Source of the DNA: Chitinophagaceae bacterium UBA7600
GTDB taxonomy: Bacteria > Bacteroidota > Bacteroidia > Chitinophagales > Chitinophagaceae
Direction of reading: 5' to 3'
Length of the DNA: 64,000 nucleotides
NCBI GenBank assembly: GCA_002478885.1
Contig: DLKC01000057.1
Location: 37,313 to 101,312 of the forward strand
Part shown: positions 41,563-50,923 of the stretch, piece after piece
Position numbering within the stretch: the first letter of the stretch is position 1
Layout of the letters: the number at the start of each line of letters is the position of its first letter
Program-made: the position numbers and the translations under genes
The notes under the pieces: generated by a model
Database searches by the model: none
What the model was told of the DNA's origin: nothing
The model's input: the letters and a program-made list of their open reading frames with translations, nothing else

Positions 41563-44373
41563 ATGGAAAATATGGAAGCGGCACTGGCAACAGTCATCGA
41601 TTCTAAAAAAATAAAGACTTCTTTGATTGACCGTTATGCTTTTGCTTCGGATGCAGGCTTCTATTATTTGTTACCTAAGGCAATTGTGCAGCCCTCCACC
41701 ACTGAAGAAATAAAACAACTCTTCGCATTTGCTCACGAAAAAAATATTCCCATCACATTCAGAACCGGCGGCACGAGTTTAAGCGGGCAATCAATTACTG
41801 ACGGCATTCTTGTAGACCTCGGTAAGTACTGGCGTTACACCGAGCCTTTGGATAACGGCAACCTAATAAAAGTGGAGCCCGGGATAATTGGCGCACATGT
41901 AAATAACCATTTAAAACCATTTGGGAAGAAAATAGGCCCGGACCCCGCATCGATCAGCGCAGCGATGATGGGCGGCATTCTTTCCAACAACAGCAGTGGT
42001 ATGTGCTGCGGGGTTATTTACAATGCTTATCACACGCTGCATAGCATTTATTTTATTTTACCAAACGGAAGTGAATACAATACCGCAACAACAGCTGACT
42101 ATACAAGATTTGAAAACGAACAGGAAGCCCTTGCAAAAGGTTTATTTGAGTTAAAACACCGTTTGCTAAACAACCAATCACTCGTTGAAAAAATAAAGAC
42201 CAAATACAGGATTAAAAATACGGTTGGCTATTGCATCAATGCATTCATCGATTATGAACACCCCTTAGACATACTTGCTCATTTGTTGATCGGCGCAGAA
42301 GGCACATTGGCATTTATTGCATCAGCAGTATTAAGAACCATTCCCGACAAACCTTTTAAAAAGACCGGCCTGCTATTCTTTGAAAATCCCGTACTGGCGT
42401 CACAGCAGATTCCTGCACTTGCAGCAACAGGGGCAGAAGCGTTGGAATTGATGGATCGCCCGGCTTTGCATTCGGTAGAACATTTGGATGATTGCCCGGC
42501 TTTGGTAAAAGGACTGCCCGAAGCTGTTACCGCGATTCTCTGCGAATACCAGTCAGAAAGCTCTGCAGGATTGGAGACGCTTTTCAACAATGCAAAACAA
42601 GTGATTGCCCGGATGCCCTTAACAGCCATATTTGATTTTACAGGCGATGTACAAGAACAAGCCAGGCTATGGAAAATAAGAAAGGGTTTGTTCCCGTCAG
42701 TTGCAGCAGTAAGAGCGAAAGGAACCACCGCAATGCTCGAAGATGTTGCCGTTCCTGTTGAATCGCTTGGCGGGGCAGTCACTGATCTGCAGTTACTTTT
42801 TAAACAATATGGATACGATAATGCCATCATCTTCGGGCATGCCAAAGAAGGTAATCTGCATTTCTTAATAACACAACCGGTAAATACGGCAGAAGAACGA
42901 AAAGTATTCCAGAGGTTTAATGATGACCTGGTAAAGATCATTGTTGGAAAATACAACGGCTCACTTAAAGCTGAACACGGCACAGGTAGAATCGTAGCTC
43001 CCTACGTAGAAGACGAATGGGGTCCGGAAGCATACATGGTAATGCAGGAGTTGAAAAAACTGGTTGACCCTGCCAATATCTTAAACCCGGGCGTTATTAT
43101 CAACACTGATAAGGAATGCCACCTGAAAAACATGAAAAGCATGCCGGTGGTGGAAGAAGAAGTTGATAAATGCGTGGAATGCGGCTATTGCGAAAATCGC
43201 TGCCCGAGCAGGGATTATACACTCACACCACGCAAGCGCATACAGGTGCGCCGTGCCATGCAACGCATGAAATCGGAAGGCGATGAAGAGCAGTTTGATA
43301 ACATTGCAAAACAGTACCGGTTTTCCGGTATGGATACCTGCGCTGTAGATGGCATGTGTGCAACGGATTGCCCGGTAGACATCAATACCGGTGAGTTGAT
43401 TAAAAGATTAAGAAGGGAGAACCATTCGGCTGGTGAGAACAAGGCAGCGATGTATGTGGCAAAGCATTTTGGCTTTATTGAAAAGACCGTAAAAATAGCT
43501 TTGAATACAGGCAATGCCCTTAATGCGGTTACCGGGAAAAAAGGAATGGCTTTGATAACTGGTGCGGCTAAAAAATTGTTTGCCGAATTCCCGTTGTGGA
43601 TGCCTTCACTGACAAAGCCAGTGAAAATAAAAGCAAATAATACAGTCAATGCAGATGTTGTTTATTTCCCGACTTGCATAACAAGAATGATGGGTGCAGA
43701 TGAAACAAATAACAGACACCTTCCCGACGTTTTAAAAAGCCTTTGCGATAAGGCAGGCATGAATTTATTCATAGCAGACAATACTACCGGCGTATGCTGC
43801 GGTCAATTGTTTTCTTCCAAGGGTTTTTTGCCGGCGTATAATCACACGATCAACAACACGGTTACATTACTCTGGCAATGGACCAATGAAGGCCATCTTC
43901 CTGTTGTAGTTGATGTAACATCCTGCACGCACTCTTTGCTGCATGCGTTGCCTTATCTCAACGAACAAAATAAAGAACGCTACAAACAAATAAAATTTCT
44001 TGACTCAATCGAATTCGCTGATCAATATTTATTGCCGAAACTTCACATAACTAAAAAGAAACAAAGTATCGTTTTTCACCCGGTATGTTCGGTATATAAA
44101 ATGAATCTTCATGCTTCACTCAATAAAATTGGCAAAGCTTGTGCTGAACATACCACTGTTCCTTTCTTAAGCGGTTGCTGTGGCATGGCCGGGGACAGGG
44201 GATTCTATTATCCCGAACTTACTGCAAGCGCGACCAGGGATCTTGCGGCAGAGATCAACACAAAACAATATGACGGTTATTATTCTTCGGGCAAGACTTG
44301 CGAAATGGCCATGAGCAGCGCCACCGGCCACCATTACCGGTCGCTGTTGTATTTGCTGGACGAGTGCACATAG
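41563..44373 (+). CDS. FAD-linked oxidoreductase fused to Fe-S/CCG domains (D-lactate dehydrogenase-like)
   Basis: 936 residues. FAD_binding_4 near 35-215 (ITFRTGGTSLSGQSITDGI, GPDPASISAAMMGGILSNNS) is followed by FAD-oxidase_C near 270-520 (GHAKEGNLHFLI, HGTGRIVAPYVEDEWG). Next comes a 2x[4Fe-4S] ferredoxin section (CVECGYCENRCPS, CAVDGMCATDCPVD) near 535-610. Two CCG heterodisulfide-reductase-like motifs end it (CCGQLFSSKG, CCGMAGDRGF). This GlcD+GlcF-type fusion oxidises D-2-hydroxyacids, usually D-lactate, and passes electrons to the membrane quinone pool. Substrate specificity is inferred from family. Confidence 0.92.
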   Translation: MENMEAALATVIDSKKIKTSLIDRYAFASDAGFYYLLPKAIVQPSTTEEIKQLFAFAHEKNIPITFRTGGTSLSGQSITDGILVDLGKYWRYTEPLDNGNLIKVEPGIIGAHVNNHLKPFGKKIGPDPASISAAMMGGILSNNSSGMCCGVIYNAYHTLHSIYFILPNGSEYNTATTADYTRFENEQEALAKGLFELKHRLLNNQSLVEKIKTKYRIKNTVGYCINAFIDYEHPLDILAHLLIGAEGTLAFIASAVLRTIPDKPFKKTGLLFFENPVLASQQIPALAATGAEALELMDRPALHSVEHLDDCPALVKGLPEAVTAILCEYQSESSAGLETLFNNAKQVIARMPLTAIFDFTGDVQEQARLWKIRKGLFPSVAAVRAKGTTAMLEDVAVPVESLGGAVTDLQLLFKQYGYDNAIIFGHAKEGNLHFLITQPVNTAEERKVFQRFNDDLVKIIVGKYNGSLKAEHGTGRIVAPYVEDEWGPEAYMVMQELKKLVDPANILNPGVIINTDKECHLKNMKSMPVVEEEVDKCVECGYCENRCPSRDYTLTPRKRIQVRRAMQRMKSEGDEEQFDNIAKQYRFSGMDTCAVDGMCATDCPVDINTGELIKRLRRENHSAGENKAAMYVAKHFGFIEKTVKIALNTGNALNAVTGKKGMALITGAAKKLFAEFPLWMPSLTKPVKIKANNTVNADVVYFPTCITRMMGADETNNRHLPDVLKSLCDKAGMNLFIADNTTGVCCGQLFSSKGFLPAYNHTINNTVTLLWQWTNEGHLPVVVDVTSCTHSLLHALPYLNEQNKERYKQIKFLDSIEFADQYLLPKLHITKKKQSIVFHPVCSVYKMNLHASLNKIGKACAEHTTVPFLSGCCGMAGDRGFYYPELTASATRDLAAEINTKQYDGYYSSGKTCEMAMSSATGHHYRSLLYLLDECT

Positions 44374-44425
44374 CTGAAGTGTGCGACGCAAGGGACGATT
44401 GCTGATTGCACTGCTGCCGGGCACC
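44374..44425 (+). repeat. Dispersed intergenic element, subfamily A (forward)
   Basis: Begins directly at the dehydrogenase stop codon: CTGAAGTG, core TGCGACGCA (44382-44390), GGGACGATTG, terminal GCCGGGC. Its right end is 22 nt from the GH31 stop codon on the minus strand. Confidence 0.8.
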
Positions 44426-44446
44426 AAAAAACTTATATATCCGCGG

Positions 44447-46855
44447 CTATTGCATAACGTTGAAAGATGCGGGCCTGCCGTTGAAATTAATCTCGACCAC
44501 CGTGTTGCCCATATCGTCGGCAGATCGGGTAATTTTAGCACCCTCGATATCCGTGATTTTATAATTGGTTGCTGCGTTATGAATGATTAAATGAAATGTT
44601 CGCGCAGTTGGTTTGCCCTTGAACGAACCATTATTGGAAGTTATGGAAAAACGGTAGCCGCCTTCGGTCGGCGTTGCTTTAAAGTTTATAAGCTCGTATT
44701 TGCCACTGCTGATAGACTGCTTATTTTCACCATCATCATCGAACAGGTTGTACCCGCTGGCAGCATTGCCCGGGTAATAATGAATGGCCAGGTTGGCGGA
44801 ATTATATTCTGCTGTATTGCGAATGAATGTGCCTTGAGGCAAAGTGGGAATAAAGCTGCCGGCTTTTACAAATACAGGTATTTGATTAAGGGTAAGCTCC
44901 TTCGTGATCCATGCTCCACCCGACCGTTTAGAAGAACTGTTCAATTCGTACCATTCACCCTTTGGCAGGTAGACATTTCGCGCGGTAATACCTTTTTCCG
45001 TTACCGGTGCAACCAGCAGGTTTTCACCATTCATAAATTCATCGCCCACTTCCAATGCGGTAGCATCATCGCCAAAATAATAGTATAACGGGCTCACAAT
45101 GGGTTCAGCATTTACAGCCTGGCTATAAGCGCAGCTATAGTTATAAGGCAATAGCCAATAGCGTTGTTGCGCAACTTTCGTAGCAATAGCCCTGTATGGA
45201 TCATCAATCAAAGCGATCTCACTTGGAAAGCTGAAGGCGTTGGGGTCAACTTCGTACAATGCTGTTCCATGCGGCCGGAAGATGGGTGTGTACTGGGCAA
45301 ATTCGAGCCACCTCACATACAACTCTTTATCTCCTTCCCCGCCGGCAAATCCACCGGCATCGGCATGCGCATAAGGTATGCCGCTCATGCTTAGCCCGAG
45401 CATTACGGGCAGCTGAGCCTGTAACCCGCTCCAACTCCTGCTCACATCGCCGCTCCATGGAAAGATGGAAAAGCGCTGCGTTCCGGCAAACCCGCTGCGG
45501 TTAAGGCTGAAGAGACGTTTGCCGGGATAGTCCCGGCTGTATTTTTCAAACAGCATTTTTGTCCAGCTATGCCCATAAATATTATGCACTTCATCGGCCC
45601 TGAACAATCGTTTATAACCAAGATCACCAAGGTTATGATAAAGACCCGCGGGGTGTTTCTCAGGCTCACCGAGGTCGCCCCACCATCCCTCAATACCGAT
45701 GTTCATTTGCTTTTTATAAAAGGCCCAGAAATGATCTTTCGCGTCTTTTCGGAATATATCAACGAGTCCGCCAAGGCCAAAATAGAAATCGGTTAACGTG
45801 AATGTTTTGCCGGTACTATCCACGGCAAGGTATGGTTTAAACCCTTCATAAGATTTCGTGCCTTTTAAAATAAAAGGCTCTGTGACGAGGATTGTTTTTA
45901 CGTGATCTTTTGCATAGTTACCAATCATTGCTGCGGGATCGGGCCACTTTGTTCTATTTACCCAATCGAGATTGCCAAGGGTGTTCTTAATACTGTCTCC
46001 AAACCAGAAAAGGTCGAAGATTACTGCATCAAACGGCACTTTTGCATCACGCATTTTTTTATAAATGTCATCAGCCTGATGCTGCGATGTATAACCAAAG
46101 CGGCTCATAAAATTGCCGAGCGCCCATCTCGGTGGCAAGGGTTGTGTACCGGTAATACTGCAGTAATTATGCAAGATTGCCGGGTAATCAGCCCCCGTAA
46201 TTAAATAAAAATTGAGTTCGCCCGAGCAAGCACCATATGTCAAAATATCAGCATTGGTTTTACCGATATCTAAATATCCTTTCGATGCATTGTCAAAGAA
46301 CAATGCGTAATGCTCAGAAGATGTAACAAATGGAACAGAATAATTCAAATTGTCCGCACCATTGCCATAGCCATACCATGGATTGTTATAAAGATTAAAA
46401 CGGTACCCTCTCCTGTTTAAAGGCAATGCTCTCTCACCTGCCCCAAAAATATGTTCGTTGTCGCGCAGTAAAAATTTAAAGCCGCGGTATTCGGCGGAGT
46501 CGTTATAACCTGCCATGATTACCCGGCGGTTGTCGCCAAAATAAATGCTGTCGTTGCTGATGGTGACCACCATGTTCTTACACCGGAGCAATATTTTGTT
46601 CGCGGAACTTTCCTGGCTCCAGGTGACGGTTACATCAGGCTTTGCGATCACAGCATCGCTTACATTTTCGCCGGTGCTGTAGCCCGTTGGCACAAAAGTA
46701 GTTTTGATGATATCGGCAGTATACGCGGTGAACGTCCATACACCTTTTGCGGTTTTATAACTGATGCTTCCACGCTCACTTTTTCCTGCTTGTGCAAACG
46801 CAATTGCAGGTAAAAGCACGAACAGTATGTATAACACCCGGGAGACTCTTTTCAT
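44447..46855 (-). CDS. Exported GH31 family alpha-glucosidase/xylosidase
   Basis: 802 residues. Signal MKRVSRVLYILFVLLPAIA up to FAQ. The GH31 barrel begins near 250 (PPRWALGNFMSRFGY). The nucleophile Asp is in GWWGDLGEPEKH near 390 and the acid/base Asp probably in WSGDVSRSWSGLQAQ near 468. AHADAGGFAG and YDLLWFGD-like FDLFWFGDS are also present. C-terminal beta-domains (about 650-802) complete it. Expected in periplasm; acts on alpha-linked glucosides, with alpha-xylosidase possible. Confidence 0.93.
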   Translation of the reverse strand: MKRVSRVLYILFVLLPAIAFAQAGKSERGSISYKTAKGVWTFTAYTADIIKTTFVPTGYSTGENVSDAVIAKPDVTVTWSQESSANKILLRCKNMVVTISNDSIYFGDNRRVIMAGYNDSAEYRGFKFLLRDNEHIFGAGERALPLNRRGYRFNLYNNPWYGYGNGADNLNYSVPFVTSSEHYALFFDNASKGYLDIGKTNADILTYGACSGELNFYLITGADYPAILHNYCSITGTQPLPPRWALGNFMSRFGYTSQHQADDIYKKMRDAKVPFDAVIFDLFWFGDSIKNTLGNLDWVNRTKWPDPAAMIGNYAKDHVKTILVTEPFILKGTKSYEGFKPYLAVDSTGKTFTLTDFYFGLGGLVDIFRKDAKDHFWAFYKKQMNIGIEGWWGDLGEPEKHPAGLYHNLGDLGYKRLFRADEVHNIYGHSWTKMLFEKYSRDYPGKRLFSLNRSGFAGTQRFSIFPWSGDVSRSWSGLQAQLPVMLGLSMSGIPYAHADAGGFAGGEGDKELYVRWLEFAQYTPIFRPHGTALYEVDPNAFSFPSEIALIDDPYRAIATKVAQQRYWLLPYNYSCAYSQAVNAEPIVSPLYYYFGDDATALEVGDEFMNGENLLVAPVTEKGITARNVYLPKGEWYELNSSSKRSGGAWITKELTLNQIPVFVKAGSFIPTLPQGTFIRNTAEYNSANLAIHYYPGNAASGYNLFDDDGENKQSISSGKYELINFKATPTEGGYRFSITSNNGSFKGKPTARTFHLIIHNAATNYKITDIEGAKITRSADDMGNTVVEINFNGRPASFNVMQ

Positions 46856-46935
46856 GGCAGTGATTTAAAAATGTAAACTACGGCAAATATGACGATGCAA
46901 TTGCCCTCATACCGATTTTACTGTATTTTTTTGGT

Positions 46936-46984
46936 GCCCGGCTTTTGAACAAGCATGAAACCTTTGTTGCGTCGCACTCTTCAA
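46936..46984 (-). repeat. Dispersed intergenic element, subfamily A (reverse)
   Basis: GCCCGGCTTTTG then TTGTTGCGTCGCACTCTTC (core 46968-46976). It pairs outward with 48341-48392 around the glycerate kinase gene. Confidence 0.8.
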
Positions 46985-47028
46985 CAGCAGCAATACTGCG
47001 GAGCTTGATGTTGATGCTATTACCGCGT

Positions 47029-48321
47029 TCAACCGATCAGCGCGATCATGATATCCATCACGTTAGTTTGTGTTGGGCCTGTGATAATATGGCCGTCTGT
47101 GTTCTCAAAAAAATGATACGCATCATTGTTCGAAAGATAAGATTGAATATCGCGGGATTTATCTGTTGCCTGCTCAGCCATCATGAGGGAAACAACTGCA
47201 CCGGCAGCGTTAGTCGGGCCATCGGTGCCGTCTGTTCCTGCGCTTAGAATGGTAATCTTATATTCTTTATTGATTAACGCTAACGCTGCCAATGCAAGCT
47301 CCTGGTTGCGGCCACCTTTGCCATTGCCTTTAATGGTAACGGTTGTTTCGCCGCCTGCGAGCAGGCATGTTTTTGGTCGCTGTGCTTTGGCGAGTGCAAC
47401 CCACCATTCCGCGACAGTTTTTGCTTCACCCTGAACATCTGCTGCAACAATATTTGTGGTATAACCAAGTGCCGTCGCCTTTTCCTTCGCAGCCAACAAT
47501 GCCGACTTATTGTCTGCGATTACGTAGTTGAATGTCTTCGCAAAACAGGCAGCTGCTTTCGCCGGTTTGCTTCTTTGCTGCGACCCGCTTTTTAACCACG
47601 CGAGTATATTGGCTGAAACCTTTGTTGTAAGCGCATATTTTTCCAAAACAGCAAGAGCATCAGCAGCCGTTGTTTCGTCGGCAACGGTTGGTCCTGATGC
47701 GATCACTGATAGGTCATTGCCAATAACATCGCTTATGATAAAATTTACCACGGTTGCTCCATTGCATTGTGCTGCAAGTCCGCCTCCTTTCAACAGTGAA
47801 AGATGCTTGCGAACCGTGTTGCTCTCGATAATGTCAGCCCCGCATTGTTGCAGCAGCCCGTAGACTTGCCGAAGCTCTTGAAGCCTGATTTCGCCCGGCA
47901 GGTCTGTCAGCAGCGATGATCCGCCGCCACTGGTTAAAACAATCAACAAGTCATCTTTGGTAAGTTTGTGCAACAACTCCACAATCGCGGCTGCGGCTGC
48001 TACACTTCCTTCGTCGGGTACAGGATGGCCCGCCTCTATTTGCTGGATATATTTCAAAGGAAGACCATGATCTTTTTTTACAGCGATGATACCCACACTT
48101 ATCCTACTTCCTAAAATTTCTTCGCTGGCCAATGCCATTGCGGCCGTGGCTTTGCCCGCACCAATGACATAGATATTTGTGAATTGGCTGAGCGGGAACA
48201 CTTGATCACCTAATATTATTTGCAGGCCTTGCAACGAGAGAAATCGTTGCATGCAAACGGCCGGTTGAACGCTTTCCAACGCGGCTTTATATATTTGTAT
48301 GGCTGCTTCTGATGCATTCAT
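47029..48321 (-). CDS. Glycerate 2-kinase (MOFRL/GckA type)
   Basis: 430 residues from the ATG at 48321. It phosphorylates D-glycerate, probably to 2-phosphoglycerate. The N-terminal domain has VIGAGKATAAMALASEEILG, an EAGHPVPDEGS loop, and LTSGGGSSLLTDLPG. The C-terminal MOFRL domain has LLAGGETTVTIKGNGKGGRN and ILSAGTDGTDGPTNAAGAVV. It enters glycolysis from glycerate or serine/glycolate salvage. The upstream in-frame ATG at 48345 adds an unconserved eight-residue tail and overlaps a repeat element. Confidence 0.92.
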   Translation of the reverse strand: MNASEAAIQIYKAALESVQPAVCMQRFLSLQGLQIILGDQVFPLSQFTNIYVIGAGKATAAMALASEEILGSRISVGIIAVKKDHGLPLKYIQQIEAGHPVPDEGSVAAAAAIVELLHKLTKDDLLIVLTSGGGSSLLTDLPGEIRLQELRQVYGLLQQCGADIIESNTVRKHLSLLKGGGLAAQCNGATVVNFIISDVIGNDLSVIASGPTVADETTAADALAVLEKYALTTKVSANILAWLKSGSQQRSKPAKAAACFAKTFNYVIADNKSALLAAKEKATALGYTTNIVAADVQGEAKTVAEWWVALAKAQRPKTCLLAGGETTVTIKGNGKGGRNQELALAALALINKEYKITILSAGTDGTDGPTNAAGAVVSLMMAEQATDKSRDIQSYLSNNDAYHFFENTDGHIITGPTQTNVMDIMIALIG

Positions 48322-48340
48322 GCTGAATAAAGTTAGTACG

Positions 48341-48392
48341 CACAAGAGTGCGACGCAACGGAAGCTGAAAAATGTTTCTTCAGCCCGGCTCC
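48341..48392 (+). repeat. Dispersed intergenic element, subfamily A (forward)
   Basis: CACAAGAG, core TGCGACGCA (48349-48357), CGGAAGCTG, terminal CAGCCCGGCTCC. It precedes a plus-strand gene start by about 20 nt. Confidence 0.78.
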
Positions 48393-48414
48393 AAAAATTT
48401 CAAATGCCTGTTAT

Positions 48415-49773
48415 ATGAAAAAAATATTCCTGTTCTGTGTTGCTGTATGTATCGTTGGCAATGCCTTTTGCCAGTTCACGGTTAGCGAGAACAAGCATTA
48501 CATTCTTCGCGATGGCAAACCGTTTTTCTGGTTGGGCGATACAGGCTGGGAATTGTTTCACCGCCTCGACCGTGACCAGGTAGCTTACTACCTGAAACGC
48601 AGGGCAGAGCAAGGTTTTACCGTTATACAGGCAGTGGTGCTTGCGGAGTTTGACGGCCTGCACACGCCAAATGCTTACGGTGACTTACCTCTATTGAACG
48701 ATAACCCCAATACGCCGAACGAAGCTTATTTTAAACAAGTGGACTACGTCATTGATAAGGCGGCCGAATATAACTTGGTGATAGGTTTGCTGCCTACATG
48801 GGGTGATAAGATTTTTAAAGATAAATGGGGCGCTGGTCCAGAGATTTTTAACCAGGAGAATGCAAGGAATTATGGCCGGTGGCTGGCCCAACGGTATAAA
48901 GACAAAAAAAATATTATATGGATTCTTGGTGGCGACAGGGCTCCACGGAATGAAAGTGATGTTGCTATCTGGCGCAGCATGGCCACCGGAATTGTAGAAG
49001 GGTCAACTGTAAAACCAATGATCAGTTTTCATCCGCAGCCCAATGAAACAGGCAGTGCGCAATGGTTTCAACAGGATGACTGGCTGAGTTTTCATATGTT
49101 TCAGAACGGCCATTGCAGATACACGGCTATGTACGATAAAATACAAACGGTATATAACATGCAGCCAACCAAACCGGTTATGGATGCAGAGCCTTTGTAT
49201 GAGGATCACCCAGTTTGTTTTGATGCAAAAAGCTACGGAACATCAAATGCTTATGATGTTCGCCAGTTCGCTTACCTCGATTTGTTTTCAGGCGCCTTCG
49301 GACACACTTATGGATGTCATGACATTTGGCAATTCTATTCGCCCTACCGTGATGCCGTGAATGGCCCGCACATGTACTGGCAACAGGCTATGGAATTACC
49401 CGGCGCGCTTCAAATGAAATATGTGCGCAGGCTTTTGGAGGCCTACCCTTTGGCTGACCGGGTTCCGGACCAATCGCTGGTGGAAGAGCGAAATAATTAC
49501 GAGCCTGAACGAATACAGGCAACAAGAGGAAAAGATTATGCAATGATCTATTCCACATCGGGATTGTCATTTACGGTAAATCTCGGGAAGATCAGCGGGA
49601 AAAAACTTAATACTTACTGGTTCGATCCACGAAATGGTAAAACGACCTTGCCAGAGACAATTGATAATAAGGGCTCAAGGCAATTTATACCACCTTCGAA
49701 AGGATATGGGCAAGACTGGGTGCTTGTTTTAAACGATGCAGAAAAGCACTATGCTGTGCCCAGTGCAAATTAA
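48415..49773 (+). CDS. Exported DUF4038 glycoside hydrolase (GH140/apiosidase-like)
   Basis: 452 residues. Signal MKKIFLFCVAVCIVGNAFCQ. The DUF4038 barrel starts with DGKPFFWLGDTGWELFHRL, then RRAEQGFTVIQAVVLAEFDG and NIIWILGGDRAPRN, and later MDAEPLYED, in which the Glu is a candidate catalytic residue. The last 90 residues (GKDYAMIYSTSGLSFTVNLG, YWFDPRNGK) match the putative collagen-binding C-terminal domain. GH140 members act on plant polysaccharide branches such as apiose in rhamnogalacturonan II; the substrate here is inferred. Confidence 0.9.
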   Translation: MKKIFLFCVAVCIVGNAFCQFTVSENKHYILRDGKPFFWLGDTGWELFHRLDRDQVAYYLKRRAEQGFTVIQAVVLAEFDGLHTPNAYGDLPLLNDNPNTPNEAYFKQVDYVIDKAAEYNLVIGLLPTWGDKIFKDKWGAGPEIFNQENARNYGRWLAQRYKDKKNIIWILGGDRAPRNESDVAIWRSMATGIVEGSTVKPMISFHPQPNETGSAQWFQQDDWLSFHMFQNGHCRYTAMYDKIQTVYNMQPTKPVMDAEPLYEDHPVCFDAKSYGTSNAYDVRQFAYLDLFSGAFGHTYGCHDIWQFYSPYRDAVNGPHMYWQQAMELPGALQMKYVRRLLEAYPLADRVPDQSLVEERNNYEPERIQATRGKDYAMIYSTSGLSFTVNLGKISGKKLNTYWFDPRNGKTTLPETIDNKGSRQFIPPSKGYGQDWVLVLNDAEKHYAVPSAN

Positions 49774-50076
49774 AGGTCGGAAAAACAATATATAACAGGT
49801 ACCGTGGCCGGCTAAGGAATGGCTAAAACACAAGTCCTGCTTTCGCAGGACTTTGTTTCAGGCTAACTTCATAAACTTCAAGGGGATGAGATTTTCGAAC
49901 AAGGATATTGGGATGTTAAAACGAGTAACTCGGTTTTTACATAAGATATTCGTAAAATTAACTGAATGATTAATTCATAGAAAATTCTATCGGATATTCT
50001 AATATCCAAATCAGACAGCATATGGCCTTTATGGATATGAAATTTGCTGAGAGCGCCTAAATACCATCTACTTCGG
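49774..50076. other. Convergent intergenic region
   Basis: Besides the terminator at 49832-49853 the remaining AT-rich sequence shows no gene. Confidence 0.5.
49832..49858 (+). terminator. Intrinsic terminator of the DUF4038 gene
   Basis: A 9-bp stem AAGTCCTGC / GCAGGACTT with a TTTC loop, followed by TGTTT. It lies 58 nt after the stop codon at 49773. Confidence 0.85.
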
Positions 50077-50754
50077 CTATTCGCTTAATAAATCTGGCCT
50101 CTTTTGCAAGGTAATTTCAAGGGATCTTTCGTAACGCCATTCTTCTACCAGTTTGGGATTGCCTGACAATAGTACATCGGGCACTTTCCACCCCCTGAAT
50201 TCGGCGGGTCTTGTGTAAACAGGCGGAGCAAGGAGCCCATCCTGAAAAGAATCAAACAATGCGGAAGTTTCATCATTCAATACGCCAGGCAACAATCGAC
50301 CGACAGAATCCACAAGTACAGCCGCCGCCAGTTCCCCGCCACTCAGCACATAGTCACCGATTGATATCTCCCTGGTAACAAAATGGTCTCTTATGCGCTG
50401 ATCAATTCCTTTGTAATGTCCGCAAATGATGAGTATATTTTCTTTCAGTGAAAGTTGGTTGGAAATGCTTTGATTTAATTGTTCGCCATCAGGTGTAACA
50501 TAAATAATCTCGTCAAACTTATGTTGTTGTTGCAATTGTTCAATGCATTTGGCTAAGGGCTCGCACATCATTACCATACCCGCCCCTCCGCCATATTGAT
50601 AGTCGTCAACCTGGCCGTATTCATTCACTGCCCAATCGCGCAAGTTATGCAGTTGCACTTCCAGCAGCCCTTTGTCCTGGGCACGTTTCATGATGCTATG
50701 ATTCAATGGGCTCTCCAGCAGTTCAGGCAAAACGGTTATAATATCGATCTTCAT
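50077..50754 (-). CDS. trmD: tRNA (guanine-N1-)-methyltransferase
   Basis: 225 residues. It methylates G37 of tRNAs with SAM, in the cytoplasm. Hallmarks are [20 protein letters not shown] at the start, [17 protein letters not shown] near 58, the trefoil-knot SAM site [34 protein letters not shown], and [22 protein letters not shown] near 185. It is monocistronic here, not next to rimM or rpsP. A -7 box ends 4 nt before the ATG. Confidence 0.96.
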   Translation of the reverse strand: MKIDIITVLPELLESPLNHSIMKRAQDKGLLEVQLHNLRDWAVNEYGQVDDYQYGGGAGMVMMCEPLAKCIEQLQQQHKFDEIIYVTPDGEQLNQSISNQLSLKENILIICGHYKGIDQRIRDHFVTREISIGDYVLSGGELAAAVLVDSVGRLLPGVLNDETSALFDSFQDGLLAPPVYTRPAEFRGWKVPDVLLSGNPKLVEEWRYERSLEITLQKRPDLLSE

Positions 50755-50758
50755 GCTG

Positions 50759-50766
50759 CAAACTTA
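50759..50766 (-). promoter_or_regulatory. -7 box (TAAGTTTG) of trmD
   Basis: A perfect TAnnTTTG on the minus strand. Only CAGC separates it from the trmD ATG, the same spacing and bases as for the nucleoid-associated protein gene. No clear -33 TTTG at standard spacing. Confidence 0.65.
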
Positions 50767-50852
50767 ACGATTACAAACCTTGCTACGGCCAGGCCCATTT
50801 GAACCCCTTCTGTGACCCGCTTTGCTATTCAGCCTTATTCAAATAACAGTCA

Positions 50853-50891
50853 AACAAAAAGGATTCATCGACCGGTTGATCTTCGAATCCT
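50853..50891 (-). terminator. Intrinsic terminator of the TonB/beta-helix/cytochrome operon
   Basis: On the minus strand a stem AGGATTC / GAATCCT encloses a second inner pairing (ATCAACC / GGTCGAT) and is followed by TTTTTGTTTG. It lies 33 nt after the cytochrome gene's stop codon. Confidence 0.85.
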
Positions 50892-50923
50892 CTTCTCATG
50901 TATAGTGACGCCGTATGCTAAAC

